Below, one piece after another: positions 1 through 9,019 of a stretch of 36,530 bases of DNA. The position numbers and the translations under genes are program-made. Origin of the DNA: JABDGC01 sp964466595 (GTDB taxonomy: Bacteria > Pseudomonadota > Gammaproteobacteria > DSM-16500); the NCBI GenBank assembly GCA_964466595.1, contig CAYXNR010000022.1, positions 1 to 36,530 on the forward strand, given 5' to 3'. The notes under the pieces are model-generated. The model saw only the letters and a list, made by a program, of their open reading frames with translations. It ran no database searches and was not told the DNA's origin. Numbering within the stretch: position 1 is the first letter of the stretch; each line of letters opens with the position of its first letter.

Positions 1-56
1 AACACTGGACTTCCTAGTAGGACTTAAAAAGTACCTATAGGTAGGTTTGGATAGGT

Positions 57-290
57 TTAGATGAACGGAGTAGTACTAATAAACTCACAAGCTTCACATC
101 TTGCAAGACAAAAATGAATACTGCTTAGATCGCAACTATCTTTAGGATAAATGCTGATACCATCGTACATATAGCTAAAATTGACTTTTATTCCTTGAAA
201 AATAAAAGCTAAGAAACCATTTTTATTTAGGATAGCTGATTCTTGAGCTGGAGTTAAATCCTCTGTTATCTCTTCTTCCTCAGCTTGCAT
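57..290 (-). CDS. Small hypothetical protein downstream of topA
   Basis: This 77-residue ORF lies about 40 bases after the topA stop on the same strand. The chosen ATG has an AAGGTG ribosome-binding site 7 bases upstream; in-frame ATG and GTG codons at 296 and 299 are alternatives that would overlap that site. The N-terminus is acidic (a run of four Glu) and the middle is aromatic and hydrophobic (GFLAFIFQGIKVNF). There are three Cys near the C-terminus, two of them as CEAC. No family is recognised. It may be a small accessory gene co-transcribed with topA, or a chance ORF. No function is proposed. Confidence 0.4.
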   Translation of the reverse strand: MQAEEEEITEDLTPAQESAILNKNGFLAFIFQGIKVNFSYMYDGISIYPKDSCDLSSIHFCLARCEACEFISTTPFI

Positions 291-329
291 ATTCATCACC
301 TTGGCAGTCTAAAAAATCTAGCAACCCAA

Positions 330-2654
330 CTATTCTTTTGGCTCAGGCTGCTCGACTTGGCGACTAAAGCCACAGGTAGCACGCGGACAAACCTGTTCTG
401 TCCCACGCTTTTTTGTAATTTTAACCGTCAGCATGGGCCAAGCACATTGGGGACAGGCTTGGTTAATAGGCTCATTCCAGGTGGCATATTTACAATCCGG
501 ATAACGCGAGCAAGAGAAAAATAATTTTCCGCGACGGGAACGTCTTTTGAGCATCTTACCTTGGCGACACTCAGGACATTCCACACCCGTATCGCTTGCT
601 TTTTGTAAGGATTCAACATGTTTGCATTTGGGATAAGCGGAACAGCCGATGAATTTTCCATAGCGGCCTTGCTTAATATTTAAGGCATGACCACAATCTG
701 GGCAAGTCCGACCTTCTACTTCTTTAGCTTCTGCTGCATTTTGAACAGCACTTTCTTCACTATTCTCATTTAAACTGCGGGTATAAGTACAATCGGGATA
801 GCCTGTACAGCCGATGAAACGATCACGTCTTCCCAAACGAAGGGTTAAAGGCTTACCGCATTGAGGACAATTTTCTGCTAAGGTTTCTTGCGTCACATCC
901 TTGCGTTTGACGGTTTCAGCAATCTCATCAACCAGATGTTTGAAAGGATCCCAAAATTCCTGCAAGAGCGGAACCCAGGCTTTTTCACCGCGGGCAATCG
1001 CATCGAGCTCATCTTCTAGTTGGGCAGTGAAGCCATAATCGACATAGCGAGTGAAATATTGTGTCAGGAATTTATTGACGACCCGTCCGACATCCGTCGG
1101 CTTGAAACGCTTATTTTCTAAAAGCACGTATTCACGACGTTGTAAGGTTGAAATAATACTTGTGTAGGTAGCAGGACGTCCAATACCGCACTCTTCTAAA
1201 GACTTAATGAGAGTTGCCTCAGAGTAACGCGGCGGCGGCTCTGTAAAATGCTGATTGCACTGAAGCGCATTCAGCTTAACCACTTCGCCCTCAACAAGCG
1301 GCGGCAATAATTTATCTTCGCTGTTTTCCTCTGGTTTATCATCATGACCTTCCTGATAAACCCGCATAAAACCTGGATCGGCAATAACCGAGCCCGTCGC
1401 ACGAAATTCATTTGGCTTGGCTTCTGACTCACCACAGCGGAGATCCACCGCTACCGTATCAATGGTGGCAGAAATCATTTGGCAAGCTACCGTTCGCTTC
1501 CAAATTAAGTCGTAGAGTTTAAACTGTTCCGGCGATAAATAATCCTTCAGTGATTCTGGTGTACGCAGAACTGAAGTCGGACGAATGGCCTCGTGGGCTT
1601 CTTGCGCATTCTTGGCCTTGGTACGATAAACACGCAGTTCCTCAGGTAGATTTTCTTTACCATAGCGCTCAGCGATAAAGTCACGAATTTCTTGTAGCGC
1701 TTCTTGAGCCAAATTCACAGAATCAGTACGCATATAACTGATTAAACCAACAGAGCCGGTATCAATATCAATTCCTTCATATAATTGTTGTGCAAGACGC
1801 ATGGTGCGCTCTACACCGAGGCCCAATTTTCGTGCGGATTCTTGTTGTAAGGTTGAGGTAATAAAAGGCGCAGCCGGATTGCGTTTACGCTGTTTCTTTT
1901 CGACAGCGACTACTTTTAAGCGACCTTGTGCTTCGCCTGCTAAGAGGGTTTTGATTGTTTCTGCTTGCTCGGCATTGGTAATTGAAAACTGTTCTAGTTT
2001 CTCGCCCTGATAGAGATAAAGCTTGGCAGTAAAGGCTTGATTTTTACCTTCAAGATCGGCGCTCAAATCCCAATATTCTTGACTGACAAAGCGCTCAATT
2101 TCCTCTTCTCGCTCTACAACCAAACGCAGCGCAGGACTCTGAACGCGTCCGGCTGACAAACCGCGACGCACTTTTCGCCAGAGTAAGGGAGATAAATTGA
2201 AGCCCACCAAATAATCGAGGGCTCGACGCGCCTGCTGCGCATTAACCAAATCCATTGAAATTTCTCGCGGCTCAGAAACAGCTGCTTTAAGGGCGCTTTG
2301 AGTGAGTTCATGGAAAGCGATACGATAAACTGGTTTTTTGACTAAGGTTTTTTTGTCTTTCAAAATATTATAAACATGCCAGGAAATGGCTTCGCCTTCA
2401 CGATCAGGATCGGTTGCCAGATATAAGGCATCTGCTTTTTTCATTGCAGCTACCAGGGCTGTGACATGCTTGGCATTCTTTTCGATGATTTCGTAATGCA
2501 TGGCAAAATCATTTTCAGGATCAACTGCACCTTTTTTAGGGAGTAAATCACGAACATGGCCATAGGAAGCCATCACTTCAAATTGCGCGCCCAAATATTT
2601 TTTGATTGTTTTTGCTTTAGCTGGTGATTCAACGATAACCAGGTGCTTAGTCAT
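330..2654 (-). CDS. topA: DNA topoisomerase I (type IA, omega protein)
   Basis: TopA relaxes negatively supercoiled DNA by transient single-strand cleavage through a 5'-phosphotyrosine. The 774 residues begin with a Toprim domain (VIVESPAKAKTI near residue 6; acidic DPDREGE at 82-88). The catalytic Tyr is Y307 in the family motif SYMRTDS. The C-terminal part, from about residue 595, carries four Cys-rich zinc-ribbon-like repeats (CPQCG, CPDCG, CPEC and CPQC types), as in gammaproteobacterial TopA, which is somewhat longer in E. coli (about 865). It is the last large gene of the dsbD-gshA-gshB-dprA-smg-topA series. It follows smg after 68 bases, where a TATAAT box is visible on the minus strand, so it may also have its own promoter. 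Identification is secure. Confidence 0.97.
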   Translation of the reverse strand: MTKHLVIVESPAKAKTIKKYLGAQFEVMASYGHVRDLLPKKGAVDPENDFAMHYEIIEKNAKHVTALVAAMKKADALYLATDPDREGEAISWHVYNILKDKKTLVKKPVYRIAFHELTQSALKAAVSEPREISMDLVNAQQARRALDYLVGFNLSPLLWRKVRRGLSAGRVQSPALRLVVEREEEIERFVSQEYWDLSADLEGKNQAFTAKLYLYQGEKLEQFSITNAEQAETIKTLLAGEAQGRLKVVAVEKKQRKRNPAAPFITSTLQQESARKLGLGVERTMRLAQQLYEGIDIDTGSVGLISYMRTDSVNLAQEALQEIRDFIAERYGKENLPEELRVYRTKAKNAQEAHEAIRPTSVLRTPESLKDYLSPEQFKLYDLIWKRTVACQMISATIDTVAVDLRCGESEAKPNEFRATGSVIADPGFMRVYQEGHDDKPEENSEDKLLPPLVEGEVVKLNALQCNQHFTEPPPRYSEATLIKSLEECGIGRPATYTSIISTLQRREYVLLENKRFKPTDVGRVVNKFLTQYFTRYVDYGFTAQLEDELDAIARGEKAWVPLLQEFWDPFKHLVDEIAETVKRKDVTQETLAENCPQCGKPLTLRLGRRDRFIGCTGYPDCTYTRSLNENSEESAVQNAAEAKEVEGRTCPDCGHALNIKQGRYGKFIGCSAYPKCKHVESLQKASDTGVECPECRQGKMLKRRSRRGKLFFSCSRYPDCKYATWNEPINQACPQCAWPMLTVKITKKRGTEQVCPRATCGFSRQVEQPEPKE

Positions 2655-2722
2655 AAAAAGTGCCTATTATGAAGTTCCATATAAGATATATCATGATCTG
2701 ATTATAGCCTAAAGCAGGCTAA

Positions 2723-3190
2723 TTAATGCAACTGGCCAAAGGCATCGGATAAGATGAGGTCCTGCAAAATAGACAAAGCTGGCTTTTTCTCGGGTTGATT
2801 AAAAAGTGCCACCAAGACAACCCATTGAATTCGAGCAATATCTACCTCATGTTTATCAAGCGCCATCAAGCGATCAATAACGACTTCACGCGTCCTCGCA
2901 TCGAGGATACCGAGTTGTTCCAGATAAGCCAAAAACCCAATTCCCTCTAAACCAAAGCATTCTTCTTCATAGGGTAGATAGTGGCGAAAAGCCTGTCCCG
3001 TCAAGCGAGGGCCTGATTCTGCGGCTTTTTGGACCCGGTTTAAGCCATCCAGCCAATCCAGCGCTCGATCAATTTCCATTTTAGGAAAGCCGACTCTTTC
3101 TAGCTCAGCCGTCACTGCTTCTTTGTCCGTGATTAAACTCACGCCATTATCAGTATAATTCTCAATCAGAAACATCACTACATCAAACAT
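2723..3190 (-). CDS. smg: Smg family protein (DUF494)
   Basis: This is a 155-residue soluble, acidic, helical protein with the typical Smg start (MFDVVMFLIENY) and a pattern of short helices to the C-terminus. The family's biochemical role is not established. It is recognised mainly by sequence and by its conserved place next to dprA in gamma- and betaproteobacteria. Here it follows dprA by 17 bases and precedes topA by 68 bases on the same strand, which matches that context. Length agrees with the family (about 155-160). No membrane segment or catalytic motif is visible. Confidence 0.9.
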   Translation of the reverse strand: MFDVVMFLIENYTDNGVSLITDKEAVTAELERVGFPKMEIDRALDWLDGLNRVQKAAESGPRLTGQAFRHYLPYEEECFGLEGIGFLAYLEQLGILDARTREVVIDRLMALDKHEVDIARIQWVVLVALFNQPEKKPALSILQDLILSDAFGQLH

Positions 3191-3207
3191 AAGTTCTCTC
3201 TATTCTG

Positions 3208-4320
3208 TCAGGAAACACAGCGCCTATAACCGCCTTGAACAGCTTCTACATAGCCCTTTAATTCTAATAGCAACAGCATGGAGGAAACTTCTGCTGCCGT
3301 CAATCTACTCCGCAGCAAAAGCTCGTCAAAGGCTGTCACGCCAAATTCAATATAACTTAATAAGTTTTCCTGTCCTTGATCTAAATCGAGCCGCTCTGAA
3401 GCAGGGGGAGCCAGTTTCCGTTTTGCTTTCACAAAGGCGGTCAAAGCAGCTAATTCTTCTACAATATCATCAACCGTTTCAACTAATTTAGCTCCCTCAC
3501 GAATCAATTGATGACAACCCCGTGCCTGTGGATGATGAATGGAGCCCGGTATCGCAAAAACCTCGCGATTTTGTTCCAGAGCATAACGGGCCGTAATTAA
3601 GGAACCGCTTCCTAAGGCTGCCTCAACAACCAATAAGCCTAGGCTCAAGCCACTAATAATTCGGTTACGACGCGGAAAATTCCCTGCGAGTGGGGAGGTA
3701 TTCAGGGGAAATTCTGAAATCAAAGCACCCTGCTCTCTAATTTTTTCTGCTAAGCGCTGATGGTTGCGGGGATAAATTTGCCTTAATCCCGTACCCATCA
3801 CTGCAATCGTTTTACCACCAGCGGCTAAGGCACTGCTATGACAAACCCCATCAATACCTGCCGCCAAACCGCTGGTAATCACCAAGCCGTTTTCCACTAA
3901 TAGGCCGGCAAAGCCTTCGGCCGTTTTTAAGCCAAAGGAAGAAGGATGACGCGTACCGACCATTCCCAATTGAGGAGCCGATAAGAGCTTGAAATCGCCG
4001 CTAACATACAAAACTAAAGGCGGATCGGCAAGTTCTTTTAACAAAGCCGGATAATGAGGATCTTGGAAACTGAGAACCCTTATGCTTCTGCTTTCATACC
4101 ATCTTTGCTCTTCCTCCAGCACAGACCAATTGATTGTTTTAATTTTTTCGATTTCCCTGAGGCTAAAGCCGGCCTCTTTTAAATCTGAGCTTGTCGAGGT
4201 AAATAAAGATTCAAGCTTACCCATCACTTCCAACCAGGCTTTGAATTTAGCTGGTTTAATCGTCAGCAAGTGCGACAGCGCTAACCAATACAGAAGATTA
4301 TTTGAAGGATAAGCATTCAC
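3208..4320 (-). CDS. dprA: DNA-processing protein DprA/Smf
   Basis: DprA binds incoming single-stranded DNA during natural transformation and loads RecA onto it. The Rossmann-like core is clear: GMVGTRHPS, the GLAAGID block, a GTGL...YP motif, and the FPRRNRIISGLS and GSGSLITARYALEQ signatures. The C-terminal 70 residues form a winged-helix-like tail (DLDQGQENLLSYIEFG...). The frame opens at a TTG at 4335, but a GTG at 4320 has a GGAG ribosome-binding site 7 bases upstream and is preferred, giving 370 residues. It lies 19 bases after gshB in the same operon. Its presence suggests, but does not prove, competence for transformation; no competence pilus genes are in the window. Confidence 0.94.
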   Translation of the reverse strand: MNAYPSNNLLYWLALSHLLTIKPAKFKAWLEVMGKLESLFTSTSSDLKEAGFSLREIEKIKTINWSVLEEEQRWYESRSIRVLSFQDPHYPALLKELADPPLVLYVSGDFKLLSAPQLGMVGTRHPSSFGLKTAEGFAGLLVENGLVITSGLAAGIDGVCHSSALAAGGKTIAVMGTGLRQIYPRNHQRLAEKIREQGALISEFPLNTSPLAGNFPRRNRIISGLSLGLLVVEAALGSGSLITARYALEQNREVFAIPGSIHHPQARGCHQLIREGAKLVETVDDIVEELAALTAFVKAKRKLAPPASERLDLDQGQENLLSYIEFGVTAFDELLLRSRLTAAEVSSMLLLLELKGYVEAVQGGYRRCVS

Positions 4321-4339
4321 AGCAAGACTCCACAAGTCG

Positions 4340-5287
4340 CTAGCGAGACTTGATTTCTTTTTCTAAAAAATCGAAAAGTAGGCCGCTCACATTGATTTGA
4401 GCTAAATGATCTAATTCACGAATACAAGAAGGACTCGTGACATTTATTTCAGTTAAATAATCGCCGATAATATCAATGCCTGCAAAGTAGATACCTTTCT
4501 TTTGTAAATAAGGCTTTAAACGTTCGCAAATGAAAGACTCTCTTTGAGTTAAAGGCTGCACGACGGGTTTCGCGCCTACAATCACATTGCCGCGCCAGTC
4601 TCCTTGCTGGGGAATCCGTGCCAAAACATAGGGCAGTGGTTCGCCATGAATTAACATGAGGCGCTTATCGCCTGCCTTAATCTCAGGAATATAACGCTGG
4701 GCCATGATCGGCCGTGATCCTCCCTGCGTCAGCGTTTCAAAAATAACGACTGCATTAATTTCCTCTGGCTTCACGCGAAAAACTGCCTGCCCACCCATGA
4801 CATCTAAGGGCTTGCAAACGATATCTTTTTCTTCTTTCCAAAAAGCTTTTAATTGCGCTATAGCTGTTGTCACAATCGTCGGCACGCAGCAATCAGGAAA
4901 ATTGAGGATTGCTAGTTTCTCATTGATATCACGCAAAGCTTGGGGTTTATTCACAACGAAGACCCCCTCTTGCTCAGCCATGTCGAGGATTAAGGTCAAA
5001 TAAAGATAATTTTGATCGAAGGGCGGATCTTTGCGTATCAAGAGAAGATCTAAATCACGAAGTGCTAAACTTTGTCTTTCTTCAAAAGCAAACCAATTTT
5101 CAGAATCTCGAAAAACCCGCAAAGGACGCGCTTCTGCATAGGCTTTTCCCTCTCGCAAAAAAAGATCGGCGAATTCAAAATAAAAAATCGACCAACCGCG
5201 GTCTGCTGCTTCCCATAAGAGGGCAAGACTACTGTCATGTCCGGGAATAATCTTTTGTATGGGATCCATTACAATGCCAAGATTCAT
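4340..5287 (-). CDS. gshB: Glutathione synthetase
   Basis: GshB performs the second step of glutathione synthesis, joining gamma-glutamylcysteine and glycine with ATP in the cytoplasm. The 315-residue length and the N-terminal motif (MDPIQKIIPGHDSSLALLWEA) are typical of bacterial GshB. ATP-grasp features follow: KPLDVMGGQAVFR, the RYIPEIKAGDKRLMLI stretch, and a C-terminal FAGIDIIGDYLTEINVTSPSCIREL block that carries the metal and substrate loop. It overlaps gshA by 4 bases (ATGA), so the two steps of the pathway are translationally coupled. Identification is secure. Confidence 0.96.
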   Translation of the reverse strand: MNLGIVMDPIQKIIPGHDSSLALLWEAADRGWSIFYFEFADLFLREGKAYAEARPLRVFRDSENWFAFEERQSLALRDLDLLLIRKDPPFDQNYLYLTLILDMAEQEGVFVVNKPQALRDINEKLAILNFPDCCVPTIVTTAIAQLKAFWKEEKDIVCKPLDVMGGQAVFRVKPEEINAVVIFETLTQGGSRPIMAQRYIPEIKAGDKRLMLIHGEPLPYVLARIPQQGDWRGNVIVGAKPVVQPLTQRESFICERLKPYLQKKGIYFAGIDIIGDYLTEINVTSPSCIRELDHLAQINVSGLLFDFLEKEIKSR

Positions 5288-6585
5288 CCTGCAATCTCCC
5301 TTGCTGCTGCTAACATGCTTAATTGTGCAATTACACCATAGGTCGCTAAATGTTTTTGATAGGGGTGAAGCTTGTCTTCCTGCGGCCAGGCAGAACAGCT
5401 CCAGGCAAAGGGCAGTGATTCAAATAACATACCAGGCGTATTTAAATTTTCATCCCTTCCTCGTTTTTGATGCAAACGGTAAAAACCGCCGGCCACGCGT
5501 TTTCCCCATAAATAAATGACGGGTTCGGCTACATGCGCTTCTTCCCCCAAAGTTTCAATAGTATAAATTCCTTCTTGCAGAATAACACGTCGGACTGGCA
5601 TGCCGCCTTTGGCCTTAGCCATGGAACTACGTTGTTTACGATTCAAGTGAGCGAGCTCCTCAATACTGCGTACAGTCATCACCGCCATGCCCTGCGTTCC
5701 TGCATCAGCCTTGATCATGGCAAAAGGCTGTTGGGTCACGCCGTAGGCCTGATATTTTTCTTGAATATCTGCCAATAAGGCTCGCGTATGTTCAATCAGA
5801 CAATCCATTCCTTCCCGGTTTAAAAAATCTATTTCGCCACAATAACGAAAAAGAGGGGTAATCAGCCAAGCATCGAGTTGAAGTAGCTCAGCGAATTCTT
5901 GGCACAGCGCTGCGTAATATTGAAAATGTTCTGACTTTAAGCGCTGATGCCAACCGAGAGCTGCGGGCGGGAAAAGAGGTTGTTGTAACTTCTCTAAAAT
6001 AGCTGGTACACCTGAGGATAAATCATTATTCAATAAAATCAAGTCTGGGATCTGATTGCCGAAATGCAGAACCTGTCCTTCGCGGATCAAAGGTTGAAAA
6101 ATAAGTCGCTTACCCTCCGATAAAATAAGTTCGCCGGTCTTCTGCAACTCCTCTGAGAGAGAACCGAGACTGACCTCAAAGCCGGCTTCGCTTAAGATAT
6201 GAATGAGTGCAGCCACATTATCCCAATAAGGAAGATTACGCGTATGACTTTCCGGAATCAGCCCAATATGTTTCGCCATCGGAACCTGGGCTAAAATAGC
6301 AGCTTGGGCCGCCAGAACTACCTCTCCTAAAAAATCTGGATTCAGATTATTAAATCCAGCGGGGAAAAGATTCATGTCTACTGGCGCAAGTTTAAACCCA
6401 GCATTACGCAAATCGACAGAACCATAAAGCGGCGGCGGTGTTTTTTGCCATTGGTCTTCAAACCATTGGCTAATTTCCTTCTGTTTTTCCTGCAAGCGCC
6501 TTTCTACAAGCTCTAAGCCTTGTAGAGAAGAGCTACCACCTCCGCGGTCTAGCTGAGGAATGTTTTTATTGACTACCTGGTTCAT
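5284..6585 (-). CDS. gshA: Glutamate-cysteine ligase, non-E. coli type
   Basis: This enzyme makes gamma-glutamylcysteine, the committed step of glutathione synthesis. The 433 residues do not resemble the E. coli GshA fold family. They match the proteobacterial group first described in acidithiobacilli (PF08886-type), with the motifs GSVDLRNAGFKLAPVDMNLF near residue 55, KHIGLIPESHTRN near 100, and MIKADAGTQGMAVMTV near 290. The call rests on remembered family motifs and on overlap with gshB (4 bases, ATGA) and with dsbD upstream (4 bases). That context strongly supports a role in thiol metabolism. No truncation is visible. Confidence 0.92.
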   Translation of the reverse strand: MNQVVNKNIPQLDRGGGSSSLQGLELVERRLQEKQKEISQWFEDQWQKTPPPLYGSVDLRNAGFKLAPVDMNLFPAGFNNLNPDFLGEVVLAAQAAILAQVPMAKHIGLIPESHTRNLPYWDNVAALIHILSEAGFEVSLGSLSEELQKTGELILSEGKRLIFQPLIREGQVLHFGNQIPDLILLNNDLSSGVPAILEKLQQPLFPPAALGWHQRLKSEHFQYYAALCQEFAELLQLDAWLITPLFRYCGEIDFLNREGMDCLIEHTRALLADIQEKYQAYGVTQQPFAMIKADAGTQGMAVMTVRSIEELAHLNRKQRSSMAKAKGGMPVRRVILQEGIYTIETLGEEAHVAEPVIYLWGKRVAGGFYRLHQKRGRDENLNTPGMLFESLPFAWSCSAWPQEDKLHPYQKHLATYGVIAQLSMLAAAREIAG

Positions 6586-8408
6586 ATTGTTTTAGCACGA
6601 TCAAGAAACACACGATAATCTACTTCACCTACGATCCGTTTTTCCATTACTTCTTGTCCTTGGCGATTAAAAAATAAAAAAGTAGGCGGTGCAACAACCT
6701 GATAGCGCTTAAACAAAGCCTGGATAAAAGGTGTATTTTCTGTCACATCAGCGCGCAGCACAACAAAACGGCGTAAACTATTTTGAACTTCTGGCTTGCT
6801 CAACACTTTTTTCTCTACAGCCTGGCAGGATTCACACCAGGCAGCATAAAAATCGAGCATCACTGATTTTCCCTCACGACGCGCCTTCGCTAAAATATGA
6901 TCGAGCTGAGCCATACTTTTAATTGTTGTGAAGTTAAAGAACTGAGAGGAAGTTTGCTTCGCAGTCACAAAACCTGTTTTGAAAAAGCGACTCTCAAAAG
7001 GATAGAAGGGACTCGTAAAATTCAGGGAAACACCGATAAATAAAATGAAAGCATACAGAACAAACAATCCACCGACAAGATAGGCAGAATAACGCGACAA
7101 ACGAGACAGCCCTTCTACAAAAAAAAGAAAAATAGCCATGGCAATAAGAAGACTGGCCCACAGAAAAAGCGTTACCGCGCTTGGCAGAATACGCGAGAGC
7201 ATCGCAATAGCCATACCGACCAGCAAAAAAGCAAAAAACTTTTTGATGATCATCATCCAGTGCCCCGTGCGCGGCAAATATTTACCGGCAGAAAAACCAA
7301 GCAAGAGCAAAGGCAAGCCCATTCCTAAACCCAAAGTAAATAAGGCACTAGCACCTAAAAGCAAATTACCTGTTTCGGAAAGATAAGCTAAAATACCGAT
7401 TAGTGGCGCTGTTACACAGGGAGACATGATTAAGGTTGAGAGGCTGCCCATCAAAAACACGCCAAAATAATGACCGCCTTGCCGCCCATGCTGCCAAGCA
7501 ATCAGATTGCGCTGCCAGGCTGGCAAAGGAAGAACAAATAAATCTGCCATAGACAGCGCCAATAAAATAAATATGGCACTCAAGCCACTGATGACCCAGG
7601 GATTTTGAAAATAAATCTGGATGCTGCTTCCCACCCAAGTAATCGCAAGACCAGCAATAGCATAGGTTAAAGCCATGCCTAGCACATAGCTGAGCGATAA
7701 GCGAAAAGCTTTTCTGGTCGTTAGTTTTTTTTGTCCTACAATAATACTGGAGAGAATAGGAATCATCGGCAGAATGCAAGGGGTAAAAGCCAACAACAGG
7801 CCCAAGCCTAAAAAACAGAGAATAGACATGATAAAGTTATGCTCACTTAAGAAGGTCTGCGTGGCACCTTGGTCTATTAACAAATTTGAGGCTCTCGAAA
7901 CTGTTTTTATACTGGAGCTCTTTGCACTAGCCTCACTCACGATGAGTAAGGGTGCACCCTTCAGGCCTTCTGCAGAGAAAGGATAATGTAGATCTAAGCG
8001 TTTTTTCACCGGCGCATAGCAAAATCCCGACTGCGAACAGCCCTGATATTGAATAGTAAAGCTTCGTTCTTGCTCAAGCGCTTGGCTTAAGGGAAGAACT
8101 AGATGAACATGACCCTCATAAGCTCGAAAGCTGCCCCGGATAGGATCGAGCTTGTTTTTACTTGCCGGCCACTTAATTTGATCTTTTTTCAGTGCGGATA
8201 CAGGCTCAGCACGAAGGTAAAGCTTATCCCGATAGAGATAATAGCCGGGAGCCACCTGCCATTCGATAATGAGTCTAGCTGGTTTTTCTAAATAGGCTGA
8301 AAAAACAAAGGCTTCTTCTGCTGGCAGCGGTATGTCTTCTGCCTTCGCCAGCCCAACAGCAAATAAGATATTGAAAAAAATAAGGATTTTAAAGATTCGT
8401 TTTAGCAT
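6582..8408 (-). CDS. dsbD: Thiol:disulfide interchange protein DsbD
   Basis: DsbD moves reducing power from cytoplasmic thioredoxin across the inner membrane to periplasmic partners such as DsbC and cytochrome c maturation proteins. The 608 residues contain a signal peptide (1-23), a periplasmic N-terminal domain with the redox pair C124/C130 (CSQSGFC), and a membrane domain of about eight helices with the paired cysteines C211 (TPCILP) and C331 (SPCVTAP). A periplasmic thioredoxin domain has CESC at 525-528 (YAAWCESC). All three redox pairs are present, so the electron relay looks intact. It is first in the operon, overlaps gshA by 4 bases, and is divergent from groES. Thioredoxin (29832-30155) is a likely electron donor. 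Confidence 0.96.
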   Translation of the reverse strand: MLKRIFKILIFFNILFAVGLAKAEDIPLPAEEAFVFSAYLEKPARLIIEWQVAPGYYLYRDKLYLRAEPVSALKKDQIKWPASKNKLDPIRGSFRAYEGHVHLVLPLSQALEQERSFTIQYQGCSQSGFCYAPVKKRLDLHYPFSAEGLKGAPLLIVSEASAKSSSIKTVSRASNLLIDQGATQTFLSEHNFIMSILCFLGLGLLLAFTPCILPMIPILSSIIVGQKKLTTRKAFRLSLSYVLGMALTYAIAGLAITWVGSSIQIYFQNPWVISGLSAIFILLALSMADLFVLPLPAWQRNLIAWQHGRQGGHYFGVFLMGSLSTLIMSPCVTAPLIGILAYLSETGNLLLGASALFTLGLGMGLPLLLLGFSAGKYLPRTGHWMMIIKKFFAFLLVGMAIAMLSRILPSAVTLFLWASLLIAMAIFLFFVEGLSRLSRYSAYLVGGLFVLYAFILFIGVSLNFTSPFYPFESRFFKTGFVTAKQTSSQFFNFTTIKSMAQLDHILAKARREGKSVMLDFYAAWCESCQAVEKKVLSKPEVQNSLRRFVVLRADVTENTPFIQALFKRYQVVAPPTFLFFNRQGQEVMEKRIVGEVDYRVFLDRAKTI

Positions 8409-8486
8409 GGCTCTCAGTATGTATGTGGTTGAATATTGCGCTAGGATACTAAATTTTGATTTAATTATAAACCCCGAAAAACCCTA

Positions 8487-8515
8487 AGCGACGACTGTCC
8501 GACAGCGTTGTCGCT
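8487..8515. other. Imperfect hairpin in the dsbD-groES spacer
   Basis: The arms AGCGACGACTGTC and GACAGCGTTGTCGCT can pair with a small bulge. The site sits between the divergent dsbD and groES starts and has no T run on either side, so it does not look like a terminator. It may be a dispersed repeat or a regulatory structure; the role is unknown. Confidence 0.4.
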
Positions 8516-8555
8516 CAAAATGACAAAAGCAGGCTGACATGAAGACTAAAACCCC

Positions 8556-8583
8556 TTGACTCTCTTCTATTTCTCGCTATATT
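8556..8583 (+). promoter_or_regulatory. Candidate sigma70 promoter of groESL
   Basis: A -35 hexamer TTGACT (8556-8561) is separated by 16 bases from a -10 hexamer TATATT (8578-8583). The expected start point, around 8590, falls inside the CIRCE operator that begins at 8583, so a repressor bound there would block this promoter. Confidence 0.7.
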
Positions 8584-8609
8584 TAGCACTCAATACTTGA
8601 GACTGCTAA
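8583..8609 (+). promoter_or_regulatory. CIRCE operator (HrcA-type) of groESL
   Basis: The left arm TTAGCACTC and right arm GACTGCTAA are separated by exactly 9 bases. The CIRCE consensus is TTAGCACTC-N9-GAGTGCTAA, so only one base of 18 differs. HrcA binds this operator and represses chaperone genes in many bacteria. No hrcA gene lies in the window. Confidence 0.88.
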
Positions 8610-8623
8610 AACCGTCCCCATAT
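8596..8623 (+). promoter_or_regulatory. Candidate sigma32 heat-shock promoter of groESL
   Basis: The -35 element CTTGAGA (8596-8602) and the -10 element CCCCATAT (8616-8623) are 13 bases apart, close to the sigma32 consensus CTTGAAA-N(11-16)-CCCCATNT. The -35 element lies inside the CIRCE site, so HrcA and the heat-shock sigma factor would compete. Confidence 0.8.
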
Positions 8624-8665
8624 AACTTAACTGATACATTCATTAACATAAAGGAGAAGCAAAAG

Positions 8666-8971
8666 ATGAGCAAAAAATCCATCAAGATTCGGCCCTTAGG
8701 CGACCGTCTTGTTGTTGAACCGCAAGAATTAGAAACAAAAACCCCAGGTGGCATTTTTATTCCCGATACAGCTGATAAAGACAAGCCCATCCAAGGCACC
8801 GTGCTTGCTATCGGCCAGGGTAAGTATGTCGACGGCAAAATGCTGCCCTTGCAGGTGAAGGTAGGCGACAAGGTCCTTTTTGGCAAATACGCAGGCACCA
8901 ATATTAAATTTTCTGAAAAAGAATATCTGGTCATGCGTGAAGAAGATGTTATGGGCGTTGTTGAAGAGTAA
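8666..8971 (+). CDS. groES: Co-chaperonin GroES
   Basis: GroES caps the GroEL barrel during ATP-driven protein folding in the cytoplasm. The true start is the ATG at 8666, preceded by AAGGAG with a 9-base spacer. The frame is open further upstream but runs into the promoter region. The 101-residue product shows the family motifs IRPLGDRLVVE, KTPGGIFIPDTA (mobile loop) and VGDKVLFGKYAG, and ends with EEDVMGVVE. It is slightly longer than the usual 96-97 residues because of a few extra basic N-terminal residues. It is the first gene of the groES-groEL operon and lies behind stacked sigma70, CIRCE and sigma32 elements. Confidence 0.97.
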   Translation: MSKKSIKIRPLGDRLVVEPQELETKTPGGIFIPDTADKDKPIQGTVLAIGQGKYVDGKMLPLQVKVGDKVLFGKYAGTNIKFSEKEYLVMREEDVMGVVEE

Positions 8972-9019
8972 GCAAAGTAAGTCTAATTATTTAATCTCAT
9001 TACTAAAGAGGATAAAAAC

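Noticed and set aside
1..56. Short AT-rich repeats with a palindrome ACCTATAGGT at the left edge
   Set aside because: Too short and too near the edge to interpret; no gene or terminator could be supported.
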